The notes under the pieces: generated by a model
What the model was told of the DNA's origin: nothing
The model's input: only the letters and a program-made list of their open reading frames with translations
Database searches by the model: none
Source of the DNA: Ctena decussata
Lineage: Eukaryota; Mollusca; Bivalvia; Lucinida; Lucinidae
DNA: 64,000 nt
Direction: 5' to 3'
Assembly (NCBI GenBank): GCA_963989385.1
Contig: OZ022501.1
Location: 21,228,102 to 21,292,101, forward strand
Made by a program: the position numbers and the translations under genes
Part shown: piece after piece, positions 11,460 through 21,881 of the stretch
Position numbering within the stretch: position 1 is the stretch's first letter
Layout of the letters: every line of letters begins with the position of its first letter

Positions 11460-11997
11460 AAGTCCTCATGTGACTTTGAATATAAGGTCAATGCCACCAA
11501 AGTCTAACAGTGTTTCCCCACCTCCTTATAATATACCTGTGCATGTTTAATCAAAATTCATAAATCCCTTCAGAAGATTTGGTGCATACAAACCATTTTC
11601 ACTGTTTTTCACCTCCTGTGACCTGAAACTATGGTCAAGATCACCAACTTTTTTCAGTTCCTGTCCACTTCCCTGTGATATATTTGTGCAAGTCTGATCT
11701 AAATCTATCCACCCCTTAAGGACATATGGCGCCAACAAGCCATTCAGATACCTCATATGATCTTGAAATAGGGTCAACGTCACAAAAATCTAATCAGCTC
11801 TTTTTCCCCACCCAAAGATGTATCTTTGCAAGTTTGGTGAAAATACATTTATCCCTTGAGGAGAGAGAGTGCAGACATGAAGTTATGCTGACACACAGAC
11901 ACTGACAGCAATGCAGGCGGGATCTGCACCAAAACAACATACCTACCTTCCCTTTCCTCCTTCCCCAACTCCCCTCCCCCCAATGGTGGGGGCACAT
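11460..11997 (+). repeat. Tandem-repeat element ending in a GC hairpin
   Basis: Units of ~178 bp carry CTCCTGTGACCTTGAAA, GTCAAGGTCACCAA and ATATATTTGTGCAAGT. The array ends at a C-rich run and a small hairpin (CCCCCCAATGGTGGGGG, about 11,976-11,992) followed by CACATAAA. The same unit type recurs at 12,720-13,495. This microsatellite-poor variant shares the end design of the elements at 42,850, 46,871 and 61,322. Confidence 0.65.
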
Positions 11998-12278
11998 AAA
12001 TATATTTATCAATATGATAAATATATAAGCAAATTTTCTTCTCCATTATGAAATATTTAAATGTATTTCTGGTCATTTTATGTCCTTTATTTGCTTGCTA
12101 CCAGATGCACTCAGATTGTCAACTGCTGTTTTGATGGAACATCTGGTTGTATCCATAACAACTAAAATATACCGAATTATTGTCCAAGATGAGACTTATT
12201 TGGCCAACAGAAAGTGTAAACACAGAGAGAAAATCACAATCAACACTTTTCAACTAAATTTGAACGTTTTTTAAATAT

Positions 12279-12477
12279 CCAGGAGCCCCGTTAGCTCATG
12301 GGTTAAGCGCTGGCCAACTGAGGTAGCGGACCGGGTTAGAAACCGGCTTGAGGCGAGAATTTTTTACTACCATAAATAAGGTTCCATTGCACACAGCCTT
12401 TCATTATCACCGTCCCATCGTCCTGATATGACTGAAATACTGTTGAAAAGGACGTAAAATTGCAAGTCATCCATCCA
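12279..12477 (+). mobile_element. tRNA-derived SINE (family 2) with 10 bp target duplication
   Basis: The tRNA-like head (GCCCCGTTAGCTCATGGGTT...) has a near-consensus B box (GGTTAGAAACC). It is followed by a conserved mollusc-type tail containing GACTGAAATACTGTTGAAAA. TTTTAAATAT is duplicated at 12,269-12,278 and 12,478-12,487. It sits in the right arm of the 7 kb foldback, so it inserted after that element formed. It was copied in trans by a LINE. Confidence 0.82.
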
Positions 12478-12719
12478 TTTTAAATATTCGTTTCCAACAA
12501 AACAAACTAGTGATAGAGTATTGGTTGCCATGGTTACTACGTGATAGATAAAATAAACTAGAAATGTTTCTTCTACAAAAACAGATGAATCCCCACCTAT
12601 CCTTTCTCAGCTGTATCATTTTCCCTAAATATTGCAAAGTTAGGATCTTTTTGTAAATCTTGAAATTTGGGTCCAGGTTATCACCATCTAATAAGTACTT
12701 TTCCACCTCCCGATTATAA

Positions 12720-13495
12720 ACCTATCTATGTTTGGCCACGATCCATCAATCCCGTTAGGAGTTATCATGCAGACAAGCCATATTTCAACACGTTTCATCC
12801 TCCTGTGACCTCGAAAATGAGGTAACGGTTACCAAAATCTTATCAGTTTCTTTTCCATCTCCCAGTGATATGTTTTTGCAAGTATAGTTAAAATTCATCC
12901 ATCCATTCTGAAGACATGGTTCAGACAAGCCATTTTTCAACATTTCTGACCTCCTGTGACCTTGAAAGTAGGGTTAAGGTCACCAAAATCTGATCAGTTC
13001 TTTTTCATTTCCGAGTGATATATCTGTGCCTATTTGCTTTAAATCCATCCATCAATTCAGTTCAGAAGATATCATGCTGTAAAGCCATTTTTTCCAGCAC
13101 TCAGTGACCTTCCGTTACCTTGAAAATAAGGTCAAGGTCAGCAAAATCTAGCCAGTTCTTTTCCATTTCACAATGATATATTTGTGCGAGTCTGGTAAAA
13201 ATCAATTTATCCATTTAGGGGATACGGTGCAGAAAAGCAATTTTTCATCAGTATTTGACTTTCTGTGACCTTGAAAATAGGGTCAAGGTCAACAAAGTCT
13301 AATCAGTTCTTTATCCCTACCCAATTAGGTATGCATTCAAGTATGGTCATAATTCATTTATTCCAGCAGGAAATAGAGTGCAGGCAATGGCTACGCAGAC
13401 GCTGATGGGATCTGCACCAAAAATACAATATGTCCCCCGTCCCGCCCCCACCCATTGTGGGATATTATGAAAAAAAGAAAGACGACAGAAATAAT
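12720..13495 (+). repeat. Tandem-repeat element inserted in the foldback right arm
   Basis: Units of ~178 bp, like those at 11,460, contain CTCCTGTGACCTTGAAAA, GTCAAGGTCACCAAAATC and AAGCCATTTTTC. The array ends near 13,430-13,465 with a C-rich run and CCCACCCATTGTGGG, a weak hairpin. It interrupts the inverted arm, because homology to the left arm is lost at about 12,545-12,720 and returns at about 13,500. Confidence 0.65.
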
Positions 13496-15639
13496 GAGCT
13501 TGTAGAAGCCCCCTAGACCATTCAAAATCAGCAAAGACTGAGATATATTCATTGTAGCATGCAACTTTTAATTTGGTTTTGCATTGAAAGAAAGTGGGTG
13601 GGGTAATTTAACCCCAAATTGTAAGGTACTTACGTATTTTTGAGGGTGAAAACTCTCTTTGTAGATTTCTTCTGTTGTTAATCATGCATCAACTTGTATT
13701 TTGGCTCATATTTCTTGAAAATGTTAAAGGTATTGTATTTTATCTCAGAATTTCAATTATGAAAGTTTCTTCTGATTTCTCTGACGGTGACTAAATTCAA
13801 AGAAAAATATTTTCAATTTAAAAAATAAACCATCTCCAATTTTTTGATATATCAACAACTAGGCTTTTTACTCTCTGCAACAAGAGAAAGAAAAAATCTA
13901 TAGCCGCATTTTTTATTAAACGTCATAAAATTTTGCTGATTTTCGATGTTTTGAAACAGACGCCTTACTAGGTGGAAGTCAAGGTCACTGACTGCTTGAC
14001 CATAGCAATATGAAGAAAATTTTCTGTATTTGTAAGCAGCACTTACATGGTTCTCTTGTAAAATGTAAGTATCAATACCATTTGTTGTGAATTACTACCA
14101 GAACAATTGGAGTCAAATCTTGCATTTTTCATTTGAAAAATCACCAGGTTAGGCTGAAAAACAGAAAATCCTGGTTGCCATGGCAGCGGATAGTTTGATC
14201 GAAGAAAAACTTTTATTTTTGTTCATCACTTGACATAAGCAAAAAAGACACTGAGTTTCGTGAAAATCTGAGAGATGTCATTTTCACCTGATTTTGGTGC
14301 TTACAGAGAATGACTCTTAATGAGTACATGAAGATTTATGAGTACAAGAGGTCAAGGTCACTCTTTGACCTTTGACCCAGAACTCTCATATTTTGACAAG
14401 TTCTAATAATCTCCTCAAAAGCCACTTGGCGAACTGAAACCTAATTTCATATAGAGCCTTCAGGGGTTGAGTGAACGAAAATTTACTCATACGGTCCAGT
14501 TCACATGACCAACATGGCCACCACGCCCATATTATATGGTAAAAAACCTTTTAAAATCGCTCCAGAATCAGTTGACCGATGTCTTTGAAACTTGGTATGT
14601 AACATTGAGTTCTTAAATACTATTAAAATTGGTCAAATTATGACACCGGGTTGACCTTGACCTTTTTTACAGCAAGGTCAAATATAGGAAAATGCTAGAA
14701 CACTGGGCAATCTGTGACAATATTTCATATAGAGCCTCCAGGGGTTGAGGTAATGAAAAAAAATTCTAACGGTCCTGGTCACATGACGCACATGGTCGCC
14801 ACGACCATATATGGTAAAAACCTTTAAAAATCTTGTTCCCCAGAACCAATTGACTGATGGCCTTGAGGCTTGGTATGTAGCATTGAGTACTCGAGTACTG
14901 TCAAGATTGTTTATATTATGACCTTGCTTTGGCCTTGACTTTTTTTACGGCAAGGTCAAATATGGGAAAATGCTAGAACATCAGATTTCATGGAAAGTTT
15001 TGAAGATCCAAAGTTGTCTTAATGAGGTCATAAAGAATCATGAGTAGAAGAGGTCAAGGTCATTTCTTGATCTTTGATCCAGATCTCTCATATTTTGACA
15101 TTTTCAAACATTACCTCAAAAGCGAAGGTGCCAATTATAAACACATTTCATATAGAGATTCCAGAGATTGATTGAATAAAAATTTGTTCAAAGGTCCAGG
15201 TCACATGACCAACATGGCCGCCATTACCATTTATGGTATAAATCTTTAATATATTTCTCCTCCAGAACCAATACACCTATGGCCTTGAGACTTGGTAAAT
15301 AGCATATAGTACTAGAGTACCATCAAGAATGTTCAAATGATGACCTTGGGTTTACCTTGTCCTTTCTTGCGGCTTGGTCAAATATGGAAGAATGCTAGAA
15401 CATAAGATTACACGGGAAGTTTTGCAGATTTTGGCCTAAAATGGTATATATGGCTGTCTTAATGAGTACATGAAGATTTATGAGTACAAGTAGTCATGGT
15501 CATTCTTTGACTTTTGACCCAAGACTCATAGTTTGACAATTTCAGACATGATAAGAAAAAGCCACTTTGCCAATTGCGCAGGTGAGCGATTCAAGGCTTC
15601 ATGGCCCTCTTGTTTATTTTAGTTACAAAACAAAACAAA

Positions 15640-16295
15640 ACAGAATGCAGATTGGTCAGCAATACGGGTGACCTAAAACGCCGAAGACCATAGACAAGCG
15701 GACACAACACAATATAACATCAAGGAACCGCAACAGAAGTACCGCCTTGGAATGGTCAGCTAAAGATTACCGGGGGCTTAAACATGTTTTACTGGGCCCA
15801 AATCTCGCCCTCAGCCTCTGCCGTGGTTTGAAACATTAAGGTAGCTGTTTGGTCCGCATAAAGGTTTACTAACTCATCAATGCATCATCACCGGAAACAA
15901 ACAAATCACAAATAAGAATCAGAGATGAGCACTCAACGGAAAAAAACGTATTGCGACACCAGGAGACCCCTGGGAAGTCAGACAACACCCACTGAAATAC
16001 CGGAGAAAATGAAAAATATCGGTTGAACCCTAAATAACCAAGCAACAGACAAGGCAATTTCCGGCCCCAACCAACTAAATTAAGTAGCTTTATGCCGGGC
16101 CCATCATTGTGTCTGGTGCCTGGTCAACCGGCGTGCAATTAAAGAGGGAAGCAAAGTGTTTAACCATAATTGGGTTAACCTCTAAACATGCAGACTGTAG
16201 CATTACATTTATTTTATATTCAATACGTTTGTAACGAACGATAATTTTCCTGAACTGATCAGAACTAGAAATCCGCGGAAAACGGTGTCGCACCT
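15640..16295 (-). pseudogene. RT-element fragment (family X): C-terminus and 3' UTR
   Basis: Read on the minus strand, 16,090-16,293 encodes SSDQFRKIIVRYKRIEYK and then VNPIMVKHFASLFNCTPV, the C-terminal end of the reverse-transcriptase family also found at 36,175-36,570 and 61,590-62,760. The following UTR-like sequence down to about 15,640 matches the 3' regions at 31,325 and 36,870 (for example the motif around the GGCGGTAC box). It is 5'-truncated, as expected from incomplete target-primed reverse transcription. Confidence 0.75.
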
Positions 16296-17280
16296 GCGGG
16301 GATTAAGTCACACGAGTTCCAACTGGTATTAAAAACTACATCGCCCATTCTAACGCAGGTGTGACATAAGCAGGTGTGACAAAAATAACAAAGTTTAACA
16401 TGTAAAAAAGGCGGCAAAAATTCATCTGGAAAGGGAGGGTCTCATATGCGCCCACACTTGGATTTTCTTGTTACTATGCATCCTAAGTGCCACTGTCCTA
16501 TCAACTATAAATATGTATTTATTATCTTCAAAAAGGTATTTTAGGTCTCAGGAGAGCACCTTGAGGTACTCCATTTTTTCCTGATACCTGCCATTCATTT
16601 TTTTAGTCTTAAAGTATATGCTTTCCTTAATTTCATAAACTTTGAACTAGAATTGTAAAAGGACTGTTTATAGATACCTTCAATACCATTTGTGATTGAA
16701 TAGATACATACACATGTTTTTTCTCGAAACATAAAGTCTGAAACTATAAAATAATTAAGGCTGAAATTACCAAAACATGATTTTCAACTTAAAATTTAAA
16801 AGGGTTGCAGTCTTTGTCAACCTCTGAAATTGCTAGCAAAGTAGGCCCTGTGTATCCTCTCAATACCTTTAGAATTTTATGACATTTGGAAACCGGTAAC
16901 ATTGTCAAATATTACGTAATATTTATGAAGGTAGATTTTAAGAGAAAACTCATGTCAGAATTAAGTGTGAATAAGTTCACAGAACCACTTCCTTTTGTTA
17001 TAATATAACAATTAGTATACATAACAATCATAACAGATTGTTCTACATGCTAATACACTGATTTAAAAGGTTTATAAAAAAACTATTTTACCCTAAACAA
17101 TTTGCATATATAAAATGTACTAATTCTGTAGCTGAATTTCATGCATAAATATTTTTATTTGTGTAAAGTAGATCATACAAAGCAAATACATATATATGAA
17201 TAATTGCTTGACTGCTAATTGTCCCCTTTAGTCAATTTGACTACTTAAGTTTCTTTTCAATTGAGGTGTAAGTCAGGGTG
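16296..17280. other. AT-rich spacer, no gene seen
   Basis: Bases 16,296-16,376 contain two CAGGTGTGACA words that look like hairpin-element end fragments. A 25-base segment at 16,272-16,296 (CCGCGGAA..., then GTGTCGCACCTGC) is repeated with a few changes at 18,271-18,295. The rest is AT-rich, with no ORF, repeat or RNA that I can support. Confidence 0.5.
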
Positions 17281-17282
17281 AT

Positions 17283-17525
17283 CCAGACACAAATCCCAGA
17301 CCAAATATAATGTCTGGATTCAGTATGACCAAAATGATGATACTGACCCAGTTAAAGATTATTACTGCATCTGCCCCGCTGGGAAGAGGACCATTGGCAT
17401 GTGTGCTCATATCGCCAGTATCCTATATTATCTTGGATACATGGCTTATCACCCATAAATAGAGGCACTGCCAGATGCAAAACGGTTCAAGTCAGCTGCG
17501 GTATCTTACGGAAATGATGGATAGA
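17283..17525 (+). pseudogene. SWIM-type zinc-finger remnant
   Basis: In one frame the sequence reads YYCICPAGKRTIGMCAHIAS, with Cys-x-Cys at 17,366-17,374 and Cys-x-His at about 17,402-17,410, followed by ILYYLGYMAYHP and a stop. That is the SWIM zinc-finger pattern plus the downstream helix typical of a large bivalve family of transposon-linked SWIM proteins. Upstream, NVWIQYDQNDDTDPVKD fits the same family. No start codon or upstream domain is present, so this is a single fragment. SWIM domains bind DNA or proteins; no function can be claimed for this copy. Confidence 0.7.
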
Positions 17526-18270
17526 TTCTGATTGGTTAGGGCTTATGAATAGAAGCAAAACACTGCAAAATTAGGTACTAGCTGGAAAATGTTATGGGAT
17601 TTAGTACTGGTTAACCGTATAGTAAAAGCGACAAGTAAGCAATTACCATGAAATTCTACAAGAATTGTTGATCTGGCAGTACCACACAAATATGGAAAGT
17701 ATACTTCTCATGATATTAGAAGAATAAACGATAAACATTCGTTTAATTAAGACTTATCATGAATATATTTAAAGTTCCACTGTGGAGTACAACAAGGTGT
17801 CATTATCTCGGAAAAATACCTTTATCATAGAAACAGAAACGTCTTATGTAGCTTGGCAATGCAAAACATGATAGCAACATAAAATTGGCCTAACAATGAA
17901 ACACAAATATACCAAAAACAAATTTCTGTGAATAATGTGAATTTTACACTTTTCAAAAAATTTGACTGTTAACATAAAAACTCTAAAAAAATAATGTTAC
18001 CGGTTTTAATTTTTCTTCATTTTTTAATATCATTACCTACACATGTGTGGTCAATTTTGATGTGAATTTCATAGGTTGACAAGAACTATAACAAACTAAA
18101 AAATAACATTTTAATTTATTGAAAATAGTTTATGGATCTGAAATATGGGGATATTTCAGTTGAAATTGTATGTGGATATTTTCATTCGATACATTGATCT
18201 ACAATTATGTTACATACATACTCAAAAATTACTAGGCATCGTTTTGAGACAAAATTAGGTACAACAAGAT
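17526..18270. other. AT-rich sequence, nothing recognised
   Basis: No ORF above background, tandem repeat or inverted repeat is evident. It may be the remainder of the element that carried the SWIM remnant. Confidence 0.4.
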
Positions 18271-18283
18271 TTCCGCGGAACGC

Positions 18284-19102
18284 TGTGTCGCACCTGCTTA
18301 ACACCTTTACTTTATGAACTTGATAAAAGTGTCATTTTGAAACATATTTATTCAAAATTCATTCAGTAGTTTCTTGCATATTATCATTTTCATGTTTTGT
18401 GCTATTTTTAGTAACGGCGGATGGTTGCCATCTTGGATGGTCAATTTGAAAAAATCATGAAACAGCTTCATGCAAGGTTTTTTGATACATATTTAGTCCA
18501 ATTCCATTCAGGGGCTCTTGATATATAGTCATTTTTATATTTTTCTATTTTTAGTAACAGTGGCTGGCGGCCATCTTGGATCATCTCCATTCGTTTAAAT
18601 TTCAAAGAACTCCATTTAAGGACCATTCTGACTATATTTGACCTAAATCTGTTCAAGTGGTTTTTAGATATTGGCGTTTTAGCAAACTCGGACTCGTAAA
18701 CAGAAAGTAGGTCACTGTGACCTAATTCCGCTACAGATTTTTTTCATTTTGATAAATTTCAAAATCCAGGTCTCATTAATGCTCCACATAAAATTTCAGC
18801 CAAATATACCTAGTGGTTCTGGAGAAAAAAGTGATTTTAATGTTTTTCCTATTTTTAGTAACAGCGGCCATCTTGGATTCTGGACCAAACTGAATTTTGT
18901 CATTCAGAAGCCCTATAGTCTGGTTATGCAGCATGTGAAATTTGAGAACCATGGGTGCAGTGCTTTCAGAGGAAAAGTCATTTGAATGGACTTAAAATTT
19001 AGGGTCGACGTAAATGTGAATGGACGGACGGATGGACGAACGGGTTGACGGACGGACGGAAAACCGGACGCCTATATCGCACCTTGCTAAAGCAGGTGCG
19101 AC
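18284..19102 (+). mobile_element. Hairpin-ended element with TGTCGCACCTGCTT termini
   Basis: The left end TGTCGCACCTGCTT is matched inverted by AAGCAGGTGCGACA at the right. Inside are diverged repeats with GCGGCCATCTTGGA and TTTTTAGTAAC. Near the right end is a GACG-type microsatellite (19,018-19,060). Then comes a perfect stem CGCACCTTGC/..GCAGGTGCG (19,078-19,100) and an A-rich tail. Interior words match the element at 51,563-53,494, but the ends differ. Non-coding. Confidence 0.75.
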
Positions 19103-19119
19103 AAAAATCTAAAATTTCA

Positions 19120-20065
19120 TAGCTCTGGGGGGGATTAAAACAAGGGCACCAATTTTTTCCTCGAAAAATACAAAAATTGCTGTTATTTAAATACTGAAAT
19201 AGATCAATGGATAAATATATCACAAATGCAAGACTCATGTGCTTGACAATCTTTATGTATATCAAAATTTAATTCCGAGCGTGGGCAGAACTCTATGTAA
19301 ATTTCTTATAGGGTGAGACCCCCTTATGTGCAAATAATGCGCACAGCTTCAGACCATGACAAAAACATCTGTGAAGTGTCAAAGGGATTGTCCAACAAAT
19401 GTAAGAGGAATTTTGCTCACAAGACACTTACTATGGAAGGTATTTTGTGAAAAATTGACGTGAACACGTGAAAAAAAGTGGCAAAAACTAATTTAGAAAT
19501 GATATGCAAATAATATGCACAGTTACAGACCATGGCCAAAGCACCTGTGAAGTTTCAAAGGGCTTGTTCAACAAATGTAGAAGTTGTGGTCACAAGACAT
19601 CCACTATGGAAGTATTGTGCAAATAAATGACCAAGTTAAACACATGAAAAAGTGGTTAAAAATTAATCTGGGAATTATGTGCAAACAATATAATATGCAC
19701 ATCTACAGACCATGGCCAAAACATCTGTACAGCTTCAAAATGATTTGCCAAAAAGTGTAGATGGAGTTGCGCTCACAATACATCCACTATGACAGGTTTA
19801 TTGTGTAAAAAATTGACTAAGTTAAACATGTAAAAAGTGGCAAAAATTAATCTGGGAATTATTTGCAAATAATATGCACATTTACAGACCATGGCCAAAA
19901 CATCTGTGAAGTTTCAAAATGATTGACCAAAAAGTGTAGGAGGAGTTCCGCTCACAAGACACCCACTGTGAATTGTTGACGGATGGACGGACAGACGGAC
20001 GAACGGGCGGATGGACGAACGGACAAACGGACGGAAACTTGCACGCCTATATCGCCCCGACAAAC
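19120..20065 (+). repeat. Tandem-repeat element, ~170 bp unit, GACGG microsatellite end
   Basis: Four to five units share CAGACCATGGCCAAAACATC and AAAGTGGCAAAAATTAATCT. At 19,980-20,035 there is a run of GACG/GGAC microsatellite, then ACGCCTATATCGCCCCGAC, after which the expected hairpin is missing. It is probably a 3'-truncated member of the hairpin-ended class. Confidence 0.7.
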
Positions 20066-20338
20066 ATTGGACTTACCTACAATTTTTTTGAAATTATAGA
20101 CTTAGTCACCATAAAATTCTGGTTCCGATAGGCCCTGTGGCAGAAAACTTTTAACTCCGACACTGAATTTAGACACCAATTCATAGTGTCGGCGAAAGAA
20201 TTTTGAAAATGCTTTTCGACGTTTATGCTATCTACAGCCCCGTTGCAGAAGCTTAGCAGTTACGGGCATTGAAGTCAGTCACATGACTAGACACTCTAGA
20301 AAACCGAATAAGTTGAGAAAAGTAAATAGTACTTATAG

Positions 20339-20402
20339 ATAATTTCATCTGTAGGTTTGGCGTGCCTCTTTTTCTACATACAGATCAAGGAGCCCCCTTT
20401 AA
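20339..20402 (+). pseudogene. pol: Gypsy integrase core, middle segment
   Basis: A short stretch encodes the RFGVPLFLHTDQG segment of the integrase core, with the second catalytic Asp (HTD). It is isolated between the 13.8 kb block on its left and the family A MITE at 20,403 on its right. Both junctions line up with the integrase pieces outside. Confidence 0.8.
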
Positions 20403-20876
20403 AGGCCCCATTGTTCTATCAGCGTGAAAAATTTTATCATGAGGTATCGCTGCAAGCTTCTCAGTATAGTTTCGTCAATGTAAATGACCGTTATTTGCCG
20501 GCTTTAAACTAATAAAACATGCTTGAGTTTCACATAAAAAGGTTTGAAAACTTATTTGGTTGGCAACTAAAATGACCTACTTTTGATTTCATTAAGTTGA
20601 ATAAAATGGTAAAAATACAATATACAGTCGTGGAGTCCCAATCACTATCCCGTCCATGTTTATATAGCATTGCTAGACGAGAAACCAGAACAGGAAATTT
20701 AATTTGTGGAGCGATTTATCATTTTTTCAAAAACTTGCTTTCTCTACTTTTTGCCAGTTATATGACTCGAATATATGCACATCAACCCACATTTTATTAC
20801 CAAACGGGAAGGTTGAACCGCCTTTTATAATGATTTAAGTTGAGACGTTTTTACCACTGATAGGACTATGGAGACT
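20403..20876 (-). mobile_element. TTAA-targeting MITE, family A copy 2 (inverted)
   Basis: TTAA flanks it at 20,399-20,402 and 20,877-20,880. The left end is AGGCCCCATTG and the right end is the inverse of AGTCTCCATAG, so it lies opposite to the copy at 2,115. Removing it with one TTAA rejoins the integrase core frame exactly, which confirms the target site. The ORF at 20,597-20,830 is a chance reading of the MITE. Confidence 0.88.
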
Positions 20877-21535
20877 TTAAGAGTCAATTGTTTCAAGAAA
20901 TCTGTCAGATTCTAGGAATTAAGAAAACTAGAACAACAAAGGTAAGACCCCAATCTGATGGTATGATAGAAAAGGCAAACAGAACAATAATAAACATGCT
21001 TTCGGCATTTGTGTCTGAGGATCAGAGAGATAAGGTCGAGTATGTTCCTTTGGAAATGATGGCCTATCGATCCTCAGTTCACAAATCCACTAGTACAACA
21101 CCAAGCATAATGACCTTTGGACGTGAAATTCGACTTCCCACAGATTTGATATTTGGTCAGCCTGAAAGAGAGGATGATGAACGTCAGTATGCAGGTCAGT
21201 TGAGTGATAAGTTAGATATAGTGCATGAGTTTGCTCGAAGTCTATTACAGATAGCAAGTGATGCTATGAAAAGAAATTATGATATTCAGACTAATCTATT
21301 TGAATTTGACGTTGGATGATGCTGTTTGGTTTTTCGACCCCACAAGGAAAGTAGGTTTGAATCCAAAGTTACAAAGACTTTGGAAAGGCCCATTTAAGGT
21401 TACTTTCAAGATAAGTGGAACAGCAGTCCTCTAGGCAGAAATCCAGAGTAGTACAACATGATAAGCTTAGGAAGTATAAAATTAGAAATTTGCCAGTTTG
21501 GTTTTCTTCCACCAAAGATTGCTAAAAAAAATGAA
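20877..21535 (+). pseudogene. pol: Gypsy integrase, C-terminal half and GPY/F module
   Basis: The 143-codon ORF at 20,888-21,319 contains KVRPQSDGMIEKANRTIINM, which carries the catalytic Glu of the DDE triad, and then AYRSSVHKSTSTTPSIMTFG and a Leu-rich C-terminal helix region. After a frameshift near 21,318 the GPY/F-like C-terminal module continues (DDAVWFFDPTR, LNPKLQRLWKGPF). Integrase inserts cDNA into the genome. Here the gene is split in three and frameshifted. Confidence 0.88.
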
Positions 21536-21625
21536 AATAATAATAATTAAGCAAAGGTCACAGTGAAAATGACTTACCGTATAAAATATCCATGCGACAG
21601 ATTCTTAATGTGATGTGTCTTTCAG

Positions 21626-21814
21626 ATCATTGACTATGGATGCGGCGTTTGCCACGGAAAGTTGACGTTCAAGTCGAAGAGTGCAACTCAGACCCACCTC
21701 AGGGAGCAACATTCTGGTATATCCTGGAAGTGTGAGAAGTGCCATAAGATATACAGGCGCAATAACAACCCCCACCAATGTCGGGCGAAAGATAGCGAAT
21801 TTTATCTCTTTTAA
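21626..21814 (+). CDS. C2H2-like zinc-finger terminal exon or fragment
   Basis: A 63-codon open frame follows a good splice-acceptor-like TGTGTCTTTCAG ending at 21,625 and closes with TAA. It encodes YGCGVCHGKLTFKSKSATQT, then HLREQH, giving Cys-x2-Cys and His-x4-His. A second partial finger follows: WKCEKCHKIYRRNNNPHQC. The density of Cys and His and the clean frame suggest a real last exon or a recent fragment. It lies inside the region bounded by the Gypsy LTRs, so it arrived with another element or is captured host sequence. It does not match the finger at 50,870. Function unknown. Confidence 0.5.
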   Translation: MIDYGCGVCHGKLTFKSKSATQTHLREQHSGISWKCEKCHKIYRRNNNPHQCRAKDSEFYLF

Positions 21815-21881
21815 ACAATTACCGGTGCCTATAGGGAAGAGGCGGCCCTAGAAAAACAGTTGTTTGAAAATAGAGTTTATA

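Larger units (their letters stand above)
7249..14316. mobile_element. 7.07 kb TTAA foldback element with ~1.2 kb inverted arms
   Basis: TTAA flanks it at 7,245-7,248 and 14,317-14,320. The termini are inverted copies beginning GAGTCATTCTCTGTAAGCAC. The left arm runs from 7,249 to about 8,470. The right arm runs from about 12,020 to 14,316, interrupted by a SINE (12,279-12,477) and a tandem-repeat element (~12,720-13,495). Paired landmarks are GAATTTAGTCACCGTCAG (left, ~7,785) with its inverse near 13,785, and TACCCCACCCACTT (left, ~7,975) with its inverse near 13,600. The loop (8,600-12,000) holds other repeats. No transposase ORF is visible. The host core repeat reads through if the element and one TTAA are removed. 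Confidence 0.85.
6781..15614 (+). mobile_element. Pearl/HINE-like element family 1, split by a 7 kb insert
   Basis: The left end reads TAGCTCACCTGAGTC and has a GTCC-type microsatellite at about 6,838-6,853. The right end has CAGGTGAGCGATTC and finishes near CCTCTTGTTT. The body is made of degenerate ~330-450 bp core repeats carrying ACATGACCAACATGGCC, GTTGACCTTGACCTTTTTT and GAGTACAAGAGGTCAAGG; these are at 6,900-7,248 and 14,317-15,580. The same family lies inverted at 47,868-49,783, and end fragments are at 58,890-58,997 and 59,606-59,670. No ORF is credible. Such elements in bivalves are non-autonomous and are thought to be Helitron/Helentron relatives; that assignment is inference here. 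Confidence 0.75.
6579..20338. mobile_element. Composite 13.8 kb insertion inside the integrase gene
   Basis: The boundaries are set by the loss and return of integrase homology. The tetramer AGTA is present at both edges (about 6,575-6,578 and 20,336-20,339) and may be the target duplication. The block is a stack of elements: a pearl/HINE-like element, a TTAA foldback inside it, a minus-strand RT fragment, a SWIM remnant and two hairpin/microsatellite elements. I cannot name a single element that spans it; several insertions one after another are just as likely. Bases 6,579-6,780 show nothing recognisable. Confidence 0.6.

Noticed and set aside
8870..13495. CRISPR-like array
   Set aside because: Units are long, diverged and contiguous, with no short exact repeat and unique spacer pattern; the sequence is eukaryotic.
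20597..20830. 77-codon ORF inside family A copy 2
   Set aside because: It lies fully inside the MITE and is not conserved in copies 1 and 3.
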